From assembly GCA_029378245.1 (NCBI GenBank), contig JARKIF010000106.1, forward strand, positions 50,906-114,905: 64,000 bases of DNA, written 5' to 3'. The stretch's first letter is position 1, and the number at the start of each line of letters is the position of its first letter. The translations under genes were made by a program, and so were the position numbers. The stretch comes from Roridomyces roridus (lineage: Eukaryota > Basidiomycota > Agaricomycetes > Agaricales > Mycenaceae). The notes under the pieces were generated by a model. It saw only the letters and a list, made by a program, of their open reading frames with translations, did no database searches and was not told the DNA's origin. Of this stretch, positions 10,040-20,036 are shown piece by piece.

Positions 10040-11230
10040 TCTCTCGTAGACAGACTACGATACAGCTGACGAACAAGTTGTAGCTGTATGTAGTCTGTTT
10101 GCAATCGCGCCCGTCTGGCAGGGGCCACCCAATCGACGTCATCGCCCAAAAGGGATGCGTCACGTGGTCCTTTTCGCTCGCGTCGGTTCGAGCCCGCTGC
10201 TCGTCAACTATTTTTCTGGGCTTAGATACTTGTCGAAAACAGTCCACGCTGGGCAGGAGTTGAAAGGAATGTGACATTGAATAAGTATACTACCAGCAGC
10301 AGTGAAAGGGATCATAATAGATGATGTAGACTGCTCTGAGCTCATGAGTCCGCCAATACAGGAATACAGGGCACCCTCCCGAGTCCTAACCGCCTGTGCA
10401 CAATGCCTCGACAATCCTTCGCTCAGCCTCCCAATTCATGCGATTAACAGTACGTCGAGGATGCGACAACGTCTCAGCGCCGAACGTCTGCACGTAGCCG
10501 GTGGAAAGGAGGAGATCAGGCACTCCGGCGTCGGTGTGCCTAGCGTAGCAAGACTATCGTGTGCGCAGCGACGAGGAGGACCGGAGAGGGTGGAGCGGCG
10601 AGAGAACTCTGTGGTACCGATGCTGTCGGCGCAGACTCGATGCTCCCCCACCTGCACGGACCTGGGTAGAGAGTATGAGGGAAAGGGACAGAGAAGGAGT
10701 GCTAACGACGCACCTGAGATCCAGTTACCAATGCCATCGTGCTCCAACGGTAATCGCGTCGCGTACGGCGTGTGGTGCGGCGTCGTCACTTGCAGGCTGC
10801 GAAATCGGGGAGAGGGGTCGCGAAGACGCTAACCAAAGCGTAGTCCATGCCATCGAGGATACGAGAGACATGGCTGGACGTCTCGGATCACAGGCAGAAG
10901 GCCATGGAGGGTGAGACTTGCCCATATGCGAGGGACACGAGTGGCGAGTATTCAGCAAGATTGTCGGGCGTAGACGGCTCCCTGAGTGAGACATTGACTT
11001 GAATGAGCTTCTGGGATGGTGTTCGTGGCGTAGTGGACGGCAGGGACGCGTCGGAGGGCGAGACGAGCGAGGGAGGAGGAGGAGAGGTGTTGCGCTGGCA
11101 GTGCACGTGGTCATCCCTTTTGGGCGATGACGTCGATTGGGTGGCACCTGCCAAAGGGGCGCGATTGCAAACAGACTACATACAGCTACAACTTGTTCGT
11201 CAGCTGTATCGTAGTCTGTCTACGAGAGAC
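10040..11230. mobile_element. 1.19-kb non-autonomous element with about 125-bp terminal inverted repeats
   Basis: The left end 10040-10165 and right end 11108-11230 are reverse complements with few mismatches, from GTCTCTCGTAGACAGACTACG through CCACCCAATCGACGTCATC. Both ends are flanked by TA (10038-10039, 11231-11232), consistent with a TA target duplication. The outer part of each end is itself a hairpin: ACAGACTACGATACAGCT pairs with AGCTGTATGTAGTCTGT. The interior 10170-11105 has no recognisable transposase. The element abuts the truncated 5' end of F-box pseudogene B. Coordinates may be off by one or two bases. Confidence 0.85.
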
Positions 11231-11576
11231 TAATGCAAGGCGGCCTAGATCACGTAGGTCCTGCGTCTTCATGCATATGACTGTGCCATTCTTCGCTCAC
11301 GAAGGTCGGCCAGTGTCGAGCGCGCTACTTCTCGGTGTGGTGGTGACAGACTGTGACAGATGAGGCGGTACTTACGCATCAAAATCGCGGTCCTGACACG
11401 TGTCACGCGGCGCGCCTTGACACTTGCTTTGCGCAAGCTTTGCAGCTTGCTCACAGCACTCGGGATGAAATACTGCTTTGTCTTCTTCTAGCTCCCGATG
11501 AACTCATGCACTCAGTCTGGGACGCCAACCGTCGCTGGTAGATTGCAGCGACCCACCTCGGACCCGAACCTCCAAC

Positions 11577-11665
11577 CTCCCGGTCCCAACCGAGCTGCTG
11601 CAGATTTTCTTGTGGACGGTGCCTCCGGCTGCGGAGATCGCGAAACGGCATAGATTCAAGCATAT
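11577..11665 (+). pseudogene. F-box relic
   Basis: Only one short patch is recognisable: PTELLQIFLWTVPPAAEIAK followed by RHRF, which corresponds to the F-box core PTETLGEIFxxTVP of the intact genes. No reading frame leads into or out of it. Its position and orientation ahead of the left arm of the inverted duplication mirror those of F-box gene E ahead of the right arm. Confidence 0.55.
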
Positions 11666-12838
11666 CTACTTTTGCTGGCACGCCGTCCCTGTGGTCTCTG
11701 CTCGTCGGTACGATCTTGGCGTCGACTTTCGGACCACGTCGTCGTATGCGCCCTTCGTCTCTCAAAGGAAGCGATGTCCTATCTTAGTTGCACACCGTCG
11801 AGCTCAGCAGAAGCACCTCACGTTGACCCAGCTGTCAGTCTGCCCCAGGGGAAGCAAGGAGGGCGCACGTGGGCACATGCAGCCGGGTGGTCGGACGCTG
11901 GCTTCACATATCGACGGGGGTACGACGGTCCCCTTGACCCAGGACCAGTCTCGCACGTGTATTACCCTGAGAGCCCAGGAGAAGGTGTATGAATAGGGTC
12001 TTCAGCAGTCCATGTTTACGTGGGAGGGGAGGTGGGGCCCTAAGGCCGAAATTCTGGGATGTTTAACGCAACACCGTACCCTCTGTGTCAGATCTTGCTC
12101 CTAATTTTGTTATCACCTGATTCTTCTGTCGTGGACTGCGGCGACCTGGTCAGCTTGAAATCTCACTGGCGGTGGCGTGGCTTCGCGTTCGGAAAATACC
12201 ACATTCTCATACTTGGCTTCGCGGACTCTCAGGCGAATAGCGTTTCGGGCCAACTCTCATGATTCATCCACTTGGCCGCTACATCTCGTGCCTGAGCATA
12301 TCATCCTGTCCGTTCTCCGGGTACACAGTCAATCCTACGTCATCTCCTCTTTCTGCGCAAGAATGCTCTTCAGTTACATGGGTTAACTGCAAGTAACTCA
12401 GTAACACCTTGGGCTATTCTGAGGAAAGCATTTCATCCGTCCACCGGTAAACTTTCCACCGGTAAACCCTCTGCTCTCTTTGCGCCGCAAAGTCTCCCGT
12501 GGGCCGTAATTTAAGATTCCCGCGATCTTCAAGTGACTCCTATGATGTTTCGAGACAAGTATTGTTTGACAGTCGTCACGATTCGTGGCTCCGCGGCGCT
12601 GTCACCGTTGGTTCGCACCAGCGGCTTTGTGCATTCCGTACGCTCTCGGTATACTTATCCCTCTATTACCCATGGTTCAAGATTGTTAAGGTTCGTGGTC
12701 GAATGGAACACCGGCTCCAATCGTTGCAGCCAGACGCCTCAGTCTTTCTGCCCCAAGATTGGATCTCAACGTAATGTGCATTGGCCCAGTCAGCATCATC
12801 AAGGTCCTCATGACCCGCGGGTGCGATGGAGAGACTTG

Positions 12839-12846
12839 TATAAATA
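12839..12846 (+). promoter_or_regulatory. TATA box of P450 copy 1
   Basis: TATAAATA lies 49 bp before the ATG at 12895. The aligned site in copy 2 (about 27635) reads TTCAAATA, so the box is lost there. Confidence 0.6.
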
Positions 12847-12894
12847 TGCAACCATTCTGTCCCGAACCTGGATGACATCCCCAGCTCACCGGAC

Positions 12895-15084
12895 ATGTTA
12901 CTCAACCCCCTCAATTCGATCCTTCTTGCTACCGTGCTCTTTACGGTGCTCTTACTTCGCAAGCGCTCGCGGTTGCCTCTCCCTCCCGGCCCGCCCAAGC
13001 TTCCTCTCCTAGGAAATCTCTTCAATCATCCCTCGGTTTCCGTCTGGAAGATTTATATGGAATGGAGCAAACTCTACGGCAAGTCAGGTATTTCCAGTCC
13101 AACTACTAGTCCATACTGAAGAGAACTTTCTTGTACAGACTCTGATATTATTCATGTGGATATTGCTGGTCGATCGATCATAATCCTTTCCTCCATGGAG
13201 GCGGCGGTCAATCTACTCGACAAGAGATCTGCCATATATTCCGACAGGTCAGAGAGTTCACCGACCAACATTCCTTTGCGCTATTCAAGTCCCTGAATTC
13301 ACAGAGCACGCCTGCTAATGGTCAACGAGCTGATGGGATGGGAGTTCATCTTCTGTATGGCCGCCGTTTTCTTCCCATGATATTATTGAACTTCGCACCA
13401 GCGATAATGAAATATGGTATGCAAGCGGGTAAATTTGGAAAGCTTATTCACTTTTCTTACAGGAGACCGCTGGCAAGTACTCACTGGTGTAATCTTGCAA
13501 GCTGAACCTTTTGCTCAGGCGCACTCGGCGGCGCCTTTTCCACACTGTGTTTCACGCCGAAGCTTCAAAGAAGTTTCTTCCCAGACAACTCTCAACCACA
13601 CACCAACTTCTTCGGCGCTTGCTTCATGAGCCTGCAGGTATCATGGCCCACTTGCGGCAGTGCGTACATTGTGCCTTTGCTACCATGACACTTTTCAACG
13701 TTTAGCAGCATGACTGGAAGTATCATCATGGGTGCCGCGTATGGAATCGACGTGGCCGCGAAGGACGACCCATACGTGAGACTTGCCGAAGATGGACTCG
13801 CTTCTGTCACAGAGGCTCTGGTTCCCGGAAAATTTCTCGTCGTAAGTCCAAATATTCAACACAATCATGCATTTTTCATTCTTGTGTTTTAGGATTCGCT
13901 GCCATTATTGAAATATATACCGTACTGGTTTCCGGGAGCTGGATTTCAACGACTTGCAAGGGAGAGTAAGATACTGTCTCAAAATATGTTGGAGAAACCA
14001 TTTGCGGAGGCCAAGCGCAGAATTGTGAGTGAAGTTGAATATGTGGGATTCATTTCTTATGCAAATAGACATCCGGGCACGCTCCGTATTCATTCACTGC
14101 TGCAACCCTTCAAAATCTGGATGAGTTTCCGGGAAAAGAGCAGGCGATCAAAGATACAGCTGCGATGATGTATGCCGCGGGGACAGACACGATTGTTTCA
14201 GCGCTCAGTACCTTTATCTTGGCAATGCTCTACAACCCCGAAGCGCAGAGGAAAGCACAAGCAGAAATCGACTCGGTCGTCAGGAAGGGTCATTTACCGG
14301 ACTTCGACGACGAACCATATTTACCGTTTGTTTCCGCCCTGGTGAAGGAGGTTCTTCGGTGGCAGCCTGCATTGCCACTTGGTAAGCACCCGTGTCTCAT
14401 ATGTGAGTTTGTTCTAACGGTTATCTAGGTGTTGCCCACTTCATTGCTGTGGAAGACGAATACAAAGGGTATAGGATCCCAAGAGGTTCGACCGTCATAA
14501 TCAATACTTGGTGAGTGGTGAAACTCGACATTAGAATCCAGTCCTCATCCGGGTTCATCACAGGGCTGTCTTACATGACGAAGTGAGTACCAGCTCGCCG
14601 GATGCATTCAGGAAACTGACGACATCCTAGCACTTCTATCCCGATCCACACGCTTTCAAGCCCGAACGCTTCTTGCTGGATGGGAAATTAAATCCTGCTA
14701 TTCAAGGGCCCGAGGCAGCAACATTCGGTTTTGGTAGAAGGTATATTTGCATCTCTGAGCTCTCTAGTATCAGGATGCTACTATTGAGCAGAATTTGTCC
14801 CGGACGACACATGGCGGCTGCCTCGATCTGGATCACCATAGCTTCCCTCCTTGCCACATTCGACATCACAAAGGCGGTAGGAAAGGATGGGGAGCTGGTC
14901 GAGCCAAGCTACGAATATTTTGAGAGAATCATTGTGTGCGTGTCTCCCAGTGGTTGATTTTTTTTCAAGATACCGATGAGAGATGGACAGAATGCCGCAG
15001 CCTTTTGAATGCTCTATCAAACCCCGGTCGAAAGATGCGGAGGCTTTGATTCAGTCCACGGCGGATCAGGATGGGTCTGTTTAA
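12895..15084 (+). CDS. Cytochrome P450 monooxygenase, copy 1
   Basis: Fourteen exons: 12895-13078, 13139-13247, 13305-13354, 13402-13416, 13463-13472, 13519-13659, 13709-13841, 13893-14024, 14069-14381, 14429-14510, 14564-14582, 14631-14740, 14792-14935, 14991-15084; about 511 residues. An N-terminal membrane anchor (SILLATVLFTVLLL) precedes the proline hinge LPLPPGPPKLPLLGN. The helix C region is KYGDRWRTRRRLFH, helix I AGTDT (about 296-300), ExxR is KEVLR (about 352-355), and the haem loop FGFGRRICPG carries Cys about 435. It is an ER-bound class II P450 by architecture; the substrate is unknown. Exon 1 has a GC donor at 13079 (homologous to the GT donor of copy 2) or may use GT at 13088, adding three residues. 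The intron 13473-13518 is GC-AG. All exons are in frame. Confidence 0.9.
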
Positions 15085-15547
15085 TTGTAGGATTTTATTT
15101 GCTGACTGGAACTGAGAGGAGATTGGTGATTTTCCCTAGCATTTCGTTGTAAAAAGAGTTCAAGAGGTTTGCGACGGTTTTGACGTATGTAGGATTGGTG
15201 TGTTCTTCCGTGAAATCCTTGACGGAGTCATATGTCTGTAGCATCTGCCTACCTAAACGTGCATCTGGATTCTGGCAGGCATCGAGAGATGAAGCGAAGC
15301 TGGAGTCATCCGACAACACCAACAAGTCGATACTCAACCCATGTCTGGTCGTCTGCGAGATATATCAACAATGGTACCATAAGAGATCAGACCCGCGTCG
15401 CAAGACTACGTAAGGAAGCAATTCTTGGGTGCCTCAACGAACAAATCACAGAATTTATGCGGCCCTACCTGTAGGGCACCGCGTAACTGCGCTGTTAAAT
15501 CACTGTTAATGGGAAGGATCGCACAAGAACTTCAGCACATACGAGCA
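15085..15547. other. Gene-free spacer with a possible gene remnant
   Basis: Lies between the convergent P450 and F-box C genes and is conserved in the other arm (24768-25361). On the minus strand 15337-15095 is open and protein-like (DLLVLSDDSSFASSLDACQN, ending LLSVPVSK), but the homologous right-arm sequence has stops and indels in it. I read it as decaying or non-coding; I cannot name a family. Confidence 0.4.
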
Positions 15548-17119
15548 CTAACACCATGTTGGCTGACACAACCAAGATCCCAGACGATCTAATACGTGCC
15601 CATCATAGTCCATCGAAAAATACAATCCACTTCTGCGGAGCACGTCGAATTTGTGGCGTACGTCAGGGCTCGGCTTATGCGGAGCCCAGGACGACATTTG
15701 CAAAGTCGCGACCCGAAGCGCTAGATGATGATCGTCCGTCCAGCGGGATCCCAACATTCCAGCGTACACCTCATAATCCAACGGCAGTTCGTCTTCAAAC
15801 GCCAGGTGAAGGTGGGTAAGGTGAGGTAATCTATCACGAGAAAATGAAAAGTCGAGGAGGGAAATCAGGGAATCGGGAATTAGGGCGTGCTCCTCTGTCT
15901 CGCTGTCAACTTCGTTTGAGTCCTCGTCGTCGAAATGGTAATCGTCGCCGCCGGAGATGAGGATAGCCAACTCGGTCACTGATGGGTATCCATCCATGAT
16001 TGCCTGAGCTACATCTGCCTGAGGCAGACCGCGCAGGCCAAGTCTTCGGACGGTCACAGAGGTTACTGCCATGAACTCGTCGAAACCGAGACTGAGTTCA
16101 TTGTCGGTTGAGCAGAGGTGAAAAGTGACCTGTTCCAGAACCGGCACATGCAGGGACTGGACGATTTCTGTCCATGACACATACAGGCATTGAAGGTGCC
16201 GTAATTCGATTTTCTCAGTACCCGACCATTCCCACCCGTGTGCGACGCTGATGTGAGCCTCGACAAGAGCAGGGCTCACGCTTAGAATTTGCTGGTGTGT
16301 TTCCCATGGTGCGTCGACATGATATCGTGTGAGCTGCTGCAGTGGAGGGGAGAAGGAAATGGGATTCCCTCGATGGCGGAGGCGGAGGTCTACCAGAGAA
16401 GTTGCCGTCTCAAAGTAGTCGATTGAGTCTTCCGGGTCCGCAATATACAGGTCCTCGTCCCATTCCAGCGACAGCCTGCGTAACAGCGGGACTTGATCGC
16501 GAAGAGTGGGAAGGAGAATATCGAAATCGTCCGTCATTTCGATACTGAATTCCTCCCATCGGGCTGAATGGCTGATGAGGTACTCGAGGATGCGAGTCTC
16601 TGAGATTGGTTCCAGATCGTATCCAATTCGGCCGTGGATGTGAACCCTGAGAGTTTTCGCGCGCTGAACCTGTGTCTCGGCTGCTGCGAGAGGGTATCGC
16701 TGGTCCACATAGATCAAGGACCACAACGACGGTAATGAGATAGCAATTTCTCTCCAACGGCTGCACACATGAGTCAAGACCCAAGGGCTTTGGTTCATCC
16801 CAAACCCGTTCCACTTGTCCAAATCCCGCATGGAAGGGATCGTCTGAACGAAGATCTCCCCGAGCGTCTCCGTTGGCAGCCGTCGCAGAGGAGAGAGAAT
16901 GACCTTGTACTGTTCGCGGCTACGAATTAGAGCGCTGCGTGCCTCTTGCAGCTCACCCAGACGGCTCTGCAAGCCCGAAATTTCGAGGTCCAGCGCAGAT
17001 ATACGCTGGTCTATATCAGACATGGCGGATTGGATAGCGGGCGCATCAGGTGATTCTGGGGGCTCGTTGGAGTACAAAAGGGAATGTAGTCGTGGGTCTT
17101 GCATTGCGAGAGAATTCAA
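15548..17119 (-). CDS. F-box-like protein C
   Basis: Single exon, 523 residues from ATG 17119, or 518 from the second ATG at 17104, which matches the start of its duplicate D (MQDPRLHSLL against MQDTRLHSLL). Landmarks are HSLLYSNEPPES, the coiled coil IDQRISALDLEISGL, the F-box LSPLRRLPTETLGEIF, SPWVLTHVCSRWREIA, and the terminal GSWLCQPTWC. It is a putative SCF substrate adaptor with unknown target. An acidic run (DDEDSNEVDSETEEH) sits in a tract almost identical to gene D. It is divergent from CWC27 with only 77 bp between start codons, and convergent with P450 copy 1. Confidence 0.87.
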   Translation of the reverse strand: MNSLAMQDPRLHSLLYSNEPPESPDAPAIQSAMSDIDQRISALDLEISGLQSRLGELQEARSALIRSREQYKVILSPLRRLPTETLGEIFVQTIPSMRDLDKWNGFGMNQSPWVLTHVCSRWREIAISLPSLWSLIYVDQRYPLAAAETQVQRAKTLRVHIHGRIGYDLEPISETRILEYLISHSARWEEFSIEMTDDFDILLPTLRDQVPLLRRLSLEWDEDLYIADPEDSIDYFETATSLVDLRLRHRGNPISFSPPLQQLTRYHVDAPWETHQQILSVSPALVEAHISVAHGWEWSGTEKIELRHLQCLYVSWTEIVQSLHVPVLEQVTFHLCSTDNELSLGFDEFMAVTSVTVRRLGLRGLPQADVAQAIMDGYPSVTELAILISGGDDYHFDDEDSNEVDSETEEHALIPDSLISLLDFSFSRDRLPHLTHLHLAFEDELPLDYEVYAGMLGSRWTDDHHLALRVATLQMSSWAPHKPSPDVRHKFDVLRRSGLYFSMDYDGHVLDRLGSWLCQPTWC

Positions 17120-17196
17120 AGAGAATTAGGGGCGGAGATTGCAGAGGCCAGGGATTCTGTTCACGTGATGCTTACGTACGCGCGCTCTCCTCCAGC
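17120..17196. promoter_or_regulatory. Divergent promoter between F-box C and CWC27
   Basis: Seventy-seven bases separate the two start codons. The piece contains CACGTGA and TACGTACG motifs and is the end of the inverted-duplication arm, so CWC27 draws its proximal promoter from duplicated DNA. Confidence 0.45.
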
Positions 17197-19240
17197 ATGG
17201 CTCTCCCAACAAACGGACGCGTTATAATCGACACCACAGTCGGGGAGATTGACGTCGAGCTCTGGTCAAAGGTATTCCTCACCTCACCTCCTCTCCTCTC
17301 ACAGCCTCTCGAAACCGAAATCCCCATCCCAGGAAACGCCCAAGACATGCCGAAATTTCATCCAGCTGGCCTTGGAGGGTCTGTGAGTTCACCGGAGCTC
17401 TGCGTGCGGGGCTGACTTGGATTCGACTCTCTTCAGGGTACTATGACAATGTGATATTCCATCGGTGCGCAACGGCCTTCGACTCGGGAGTGTAGCGGGC
17501 ATTGACAAGCACACAAACAGTGTCGTCCCTGGCTTTCTGGTGCAGACGGGAGACAAGACGGGTACCGGCGGCGGTGGAGAATCCGTCTACGGAGGTCTGT
17601 CTCTCAGTGACCTCCCATTCGTGATCCCTGACGGACGACTACAGAACCCTTCGAGGATGAGATACACCCTCGACTCCGCCTCCCTCATCGTGGAATCGTC
17701 GCCATGGCCAACAACGGCACGAAAAACTCGAATGACTCGCAATTTATCATCACCCTCGGTGCGTAGCGCAGTCTGTGGACTTTGCGCCAACGCTAAAGCC
17801 AAACGCCTCTGTAGATCGCGCAGACGAGCTACATGGGAAGCACACCGTTTTTGGTCGGTGTATGGGAGATACGATTTACAGTGCGTCTCCCTTTTGCATG
17901 CGGAGCTTGGAATTATAACTTGGCTCCCAGATGTAATGAAAATCGGGGAGATGGGTGAGTCCCTCGTCCACAGTCCGCGTGCCATCTAATCAAGTACTTG
18001 ACAGAACTCGGAGACAACGGGCGTCCAGTCTAGTACATATCGTCTACCAGTCTCTCGACTTTGCTGACGACCTCCAGTCCCCCAAAAATCCGGTCAATCC
18101 GAATAGTCGACAACCCATACGACGATATCGTTCCCCGTATCACTGCCGCAGAGAAGCGCGCCCAGCAGCGAGCGCGTGAAGAGGCGCAGCGGGAGCGCGA
18201 AGAGGCTGAGAGGCGAAAGGGTGCTAAAAAGTGCGTGCTTCCCCTTCCCCACCGAATTATCCTCATTTACCTGTTCATAGGAATGTGCAGCTACTGAGCT
18301 TCGGCGAGGATGAGGAAGCTGCGCCTGTCACTATCGCCAAGAAGGCTATCGTTCGACCCGACTGTGCGTTCTGTCGTCTTTCCCTCCCCTGGCCCTTCTC
18401 ATTCGATTCGTAGTGGTGGACGACCCGCAGGCTGCGGCCGTGCCTCTGCCGGACTTTGTGACCAAACCCAGTGCTGCAGCTAGCAAACCACGCGCTGCAG
18501 CGGAGCCGACTGCAGAGGCGCCCGTAGAGTCGAAGAAGAAGAAGAAAAAAACCGACGGAGACCAGGGGGATATAACCAAGATCCGGGAAAAGCACGCGCA
18601 AGAAGCAGCGTCGTCGATGTACATTCTGCGTTCTTCTCTCAGTGGATTATGAGCACTGACGAGCTTTGCTAGGACCTCGCGGCAAGCGGAGATCGCCAAG
18701 ATGGAAGCGGACATCCGCGCCATTGCTCGGAAGCGGGACGGTGGGGACTCTGACGAGGAGTTGGAGGCGTTGCGCAAGTCCAAGAAGACCAAGACGTCGT
18801 ACTTGCAGGAGGAGCTCGGGCGGTATGCCAAAGGGCGGGGCTTACATGCTAAAGGCAAGCGGAGGGACGAAGGTGATGTGCTCAAAGCGCTCAGTGCGTT
18901 TCGGGGCAAGCTGGCCAGGGTAGAGGTGGAGGATGAGGTGATGGAGGGAGCAGGGGACGAGGATGGCGAGAAGGAGAAGGGTGGGGACAGTGCTGACGCT
19001 GATGCCGAGGCTCCGAAGCTGGGGCTGGAGGACCCGGGGATCGAGGTCGATGACGACGCGGGATTTATGGGACATGCGCTACATTTCCCCAAGGATGATG
19101 GCGAGGAGAGTCGGAAGGCGGAGCGCGACTATGAGGTCATTGACCCGAGGCAGAGGGGCGCGCGTGCCAAGGAGGAGGAGAGGGAGAGAAAGCGGGTGCA
19201 GAAAGCCAAGGCTGGCGGACGTGGAGGAAGGCGGTATTGA
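17197..19240 (+). CDS. CWC27: Spliceosome-associated cyclophilin-type protein CWC27
   Basis: Begins MALPTNGRVIIDTTVGEIDVELWSK and splices through about ten introns without any frame break. The cyclophilin-like domain reads TPKTCRNFIQLALEGYYD, VIFHRVVPGFLVQTGD, GTGGGGESVYGEPFEDE, RGIVAMANNGTKNSNDSQF, DRADELHGKHTVFGRCMGDT and RIVDNPYDDIVPR. The C-terminal part is charged and coiled, with KREKHAQEA-type helices, and ends with GFMGHALHFPKDD, DYEVIDPRQRGARAKEEERE, a segment characteristic of CWC27 orthologues. CWC27 acts in activated spliceosomes with CWC22; the cyclophilin fold in this group often lacks full isomerase activity. It lies in the unique core between the two inverted arms. Individual exon ends are by-eye proposals. 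Confidence 0.9.
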
Positions 19241-19322
19241 GCATCGCTGTAAATAGCTATCTTGATGGCGTTCGCGCAATCAATTTCTCCGGGCTTCCTC
19301 CGCTCCTCTCACCACCACGACC

Positions 19323-20021
19323 ATGAGCTCCAACCCCATCCAATCCTTTGACGACGGGACCTTCACTCTTAACCCACCAGCTACATCGCACCTCGTCTCT
19401 GCCGACGGCAAGAAAGTCACCATCACAGCACTCCCCAAGACCGATTGGTGGCGTCTCCCACCGCCGGATTCGATCGACAGTCGGACTGGCGCGTTTTTCT
19501 CGCGCACCATCGACGCGACGAGGAATTTCTCTGCGGGGGTCTGGATCCGGGGCGAGTGGGGGGTGCAATTCGACCAAGGGTGTTTGATGCTGCTTGCAGG
19601 CAATACAGAGGATGTAAAGGGAGATTGGATCAAGGTTGGTGTGGAGGTTGAGACGGGGAGGGAATATACTGGGGGCGTGGTGACGTCTCCTTGGTCGGAT
19701 TGGGCTATATCGCCCGCGGAGCACTCGACTTCTACGCTTAATGGAGGCTCGGGATACGCGCTGTACATGCAGATCGTGCGCGAAGGCCCGTTGATTAGCG
19801 TCAGCCAGCACTTTGCGCCATATAGCTCCGACATGGAGGCAGAGCCCGCGCCGGGGGATCTAGTCAAGATTAGAGAAGTGCGGGCGTTCAATGTGGATGA
19901 GGAGGGGAAGCCAAAGGCAGGGGAGGGACAAGAGTGGAGGGTCGGTGTGATGGTTTGTGGGCCGACGAATACCGAGGGGACGGTTGGAGAGTTTCAGAAT
20001 TTTTCGTTTGAATACCTCTAA
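19323..20021 (+). CDS. DUF1349 (concanavalin A-like fold) protein
   Basis: Single exon of 232 residues from MSSNPIQSFDDGTFTLN to NFSFEYL. The pattern KTDWWRLPP, RTGAFFSRTID, WIRGEWGVQFDQGCLML, WIKVGVEVE and TSPWSDWAI is that of the DUF1349 beta-sandwich family, intracellular proteins of unknown activity in fungi and bacteria. No signal peptide is present. It starts 82 bp after the CWC27 stop on the same strand and is convergent with the next gene, with only 15 bp between stop codons, so the transcripts must overlap or terminate tightly. Confidence 0.85.
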   Translation: MSSNPIQSFDDGTFTLNPPATSHLVSADGKKVTITALPKTDWWRLPPPDSIDSRTGAFFSRTIDATRNFSAGVWIRGEWGVQFDQGCLMLLAGNTEDVKGDWIKVGVEVETGREYTGGVVTSPWSDWAISPAEHSTSTLNGGSGYALYMQIVREGPLISVSQHFAPYSSDMEAEPAPGDLVKIREVRAFNVDEEGKPKAGEGQEWRVGVMVCGPTNTEGTVGEFQNFSFEYL

Positions 20022-20036
20022 GGACAAGATGTACAA

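Larger units (their letters stand above)
11790..17185 (+). repeat. Left arm of a 5.4-kb inverted duplication
   Basis: Contains P450 copy 1 (+) convergent with F-box C (-). The same gene pair in mirror orientation forms 23110-28700. Homology is high in exons and patchy outside. Matching landmarks are CAGCAGAAGCA and GGTCGGACGCTGGCT near 11810-11900 (28690-28530), TTCGG.AAAT.CC.CATTC near 12195 (28135), and GCGTACGTAA.CATCACGT near 17175 (23115). The arm stops just before the CWC27 start codon. From 11930 to 12830 I see no gene, only this diverged homology. Confidence 0.85.

Noticed and set aside
10185..10200. GGTTCGAGCCC as a tRNA B box
   Set aside because: No A box at the right distance and no cloverleaf; lies inside the inverted-repeat element.
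11470..11545. Left flank of the F-box relic as part of a full gene
   Set aside because: No HSNEPPE or coiled-coil coding in any frame; only the short F-box patch is homologous.
13248..13480. Frameshifts in P450 copy 1 around the helix C region
   Set aside because: Resolved by two microexons and a GC-AG intron conserved in copy 2.
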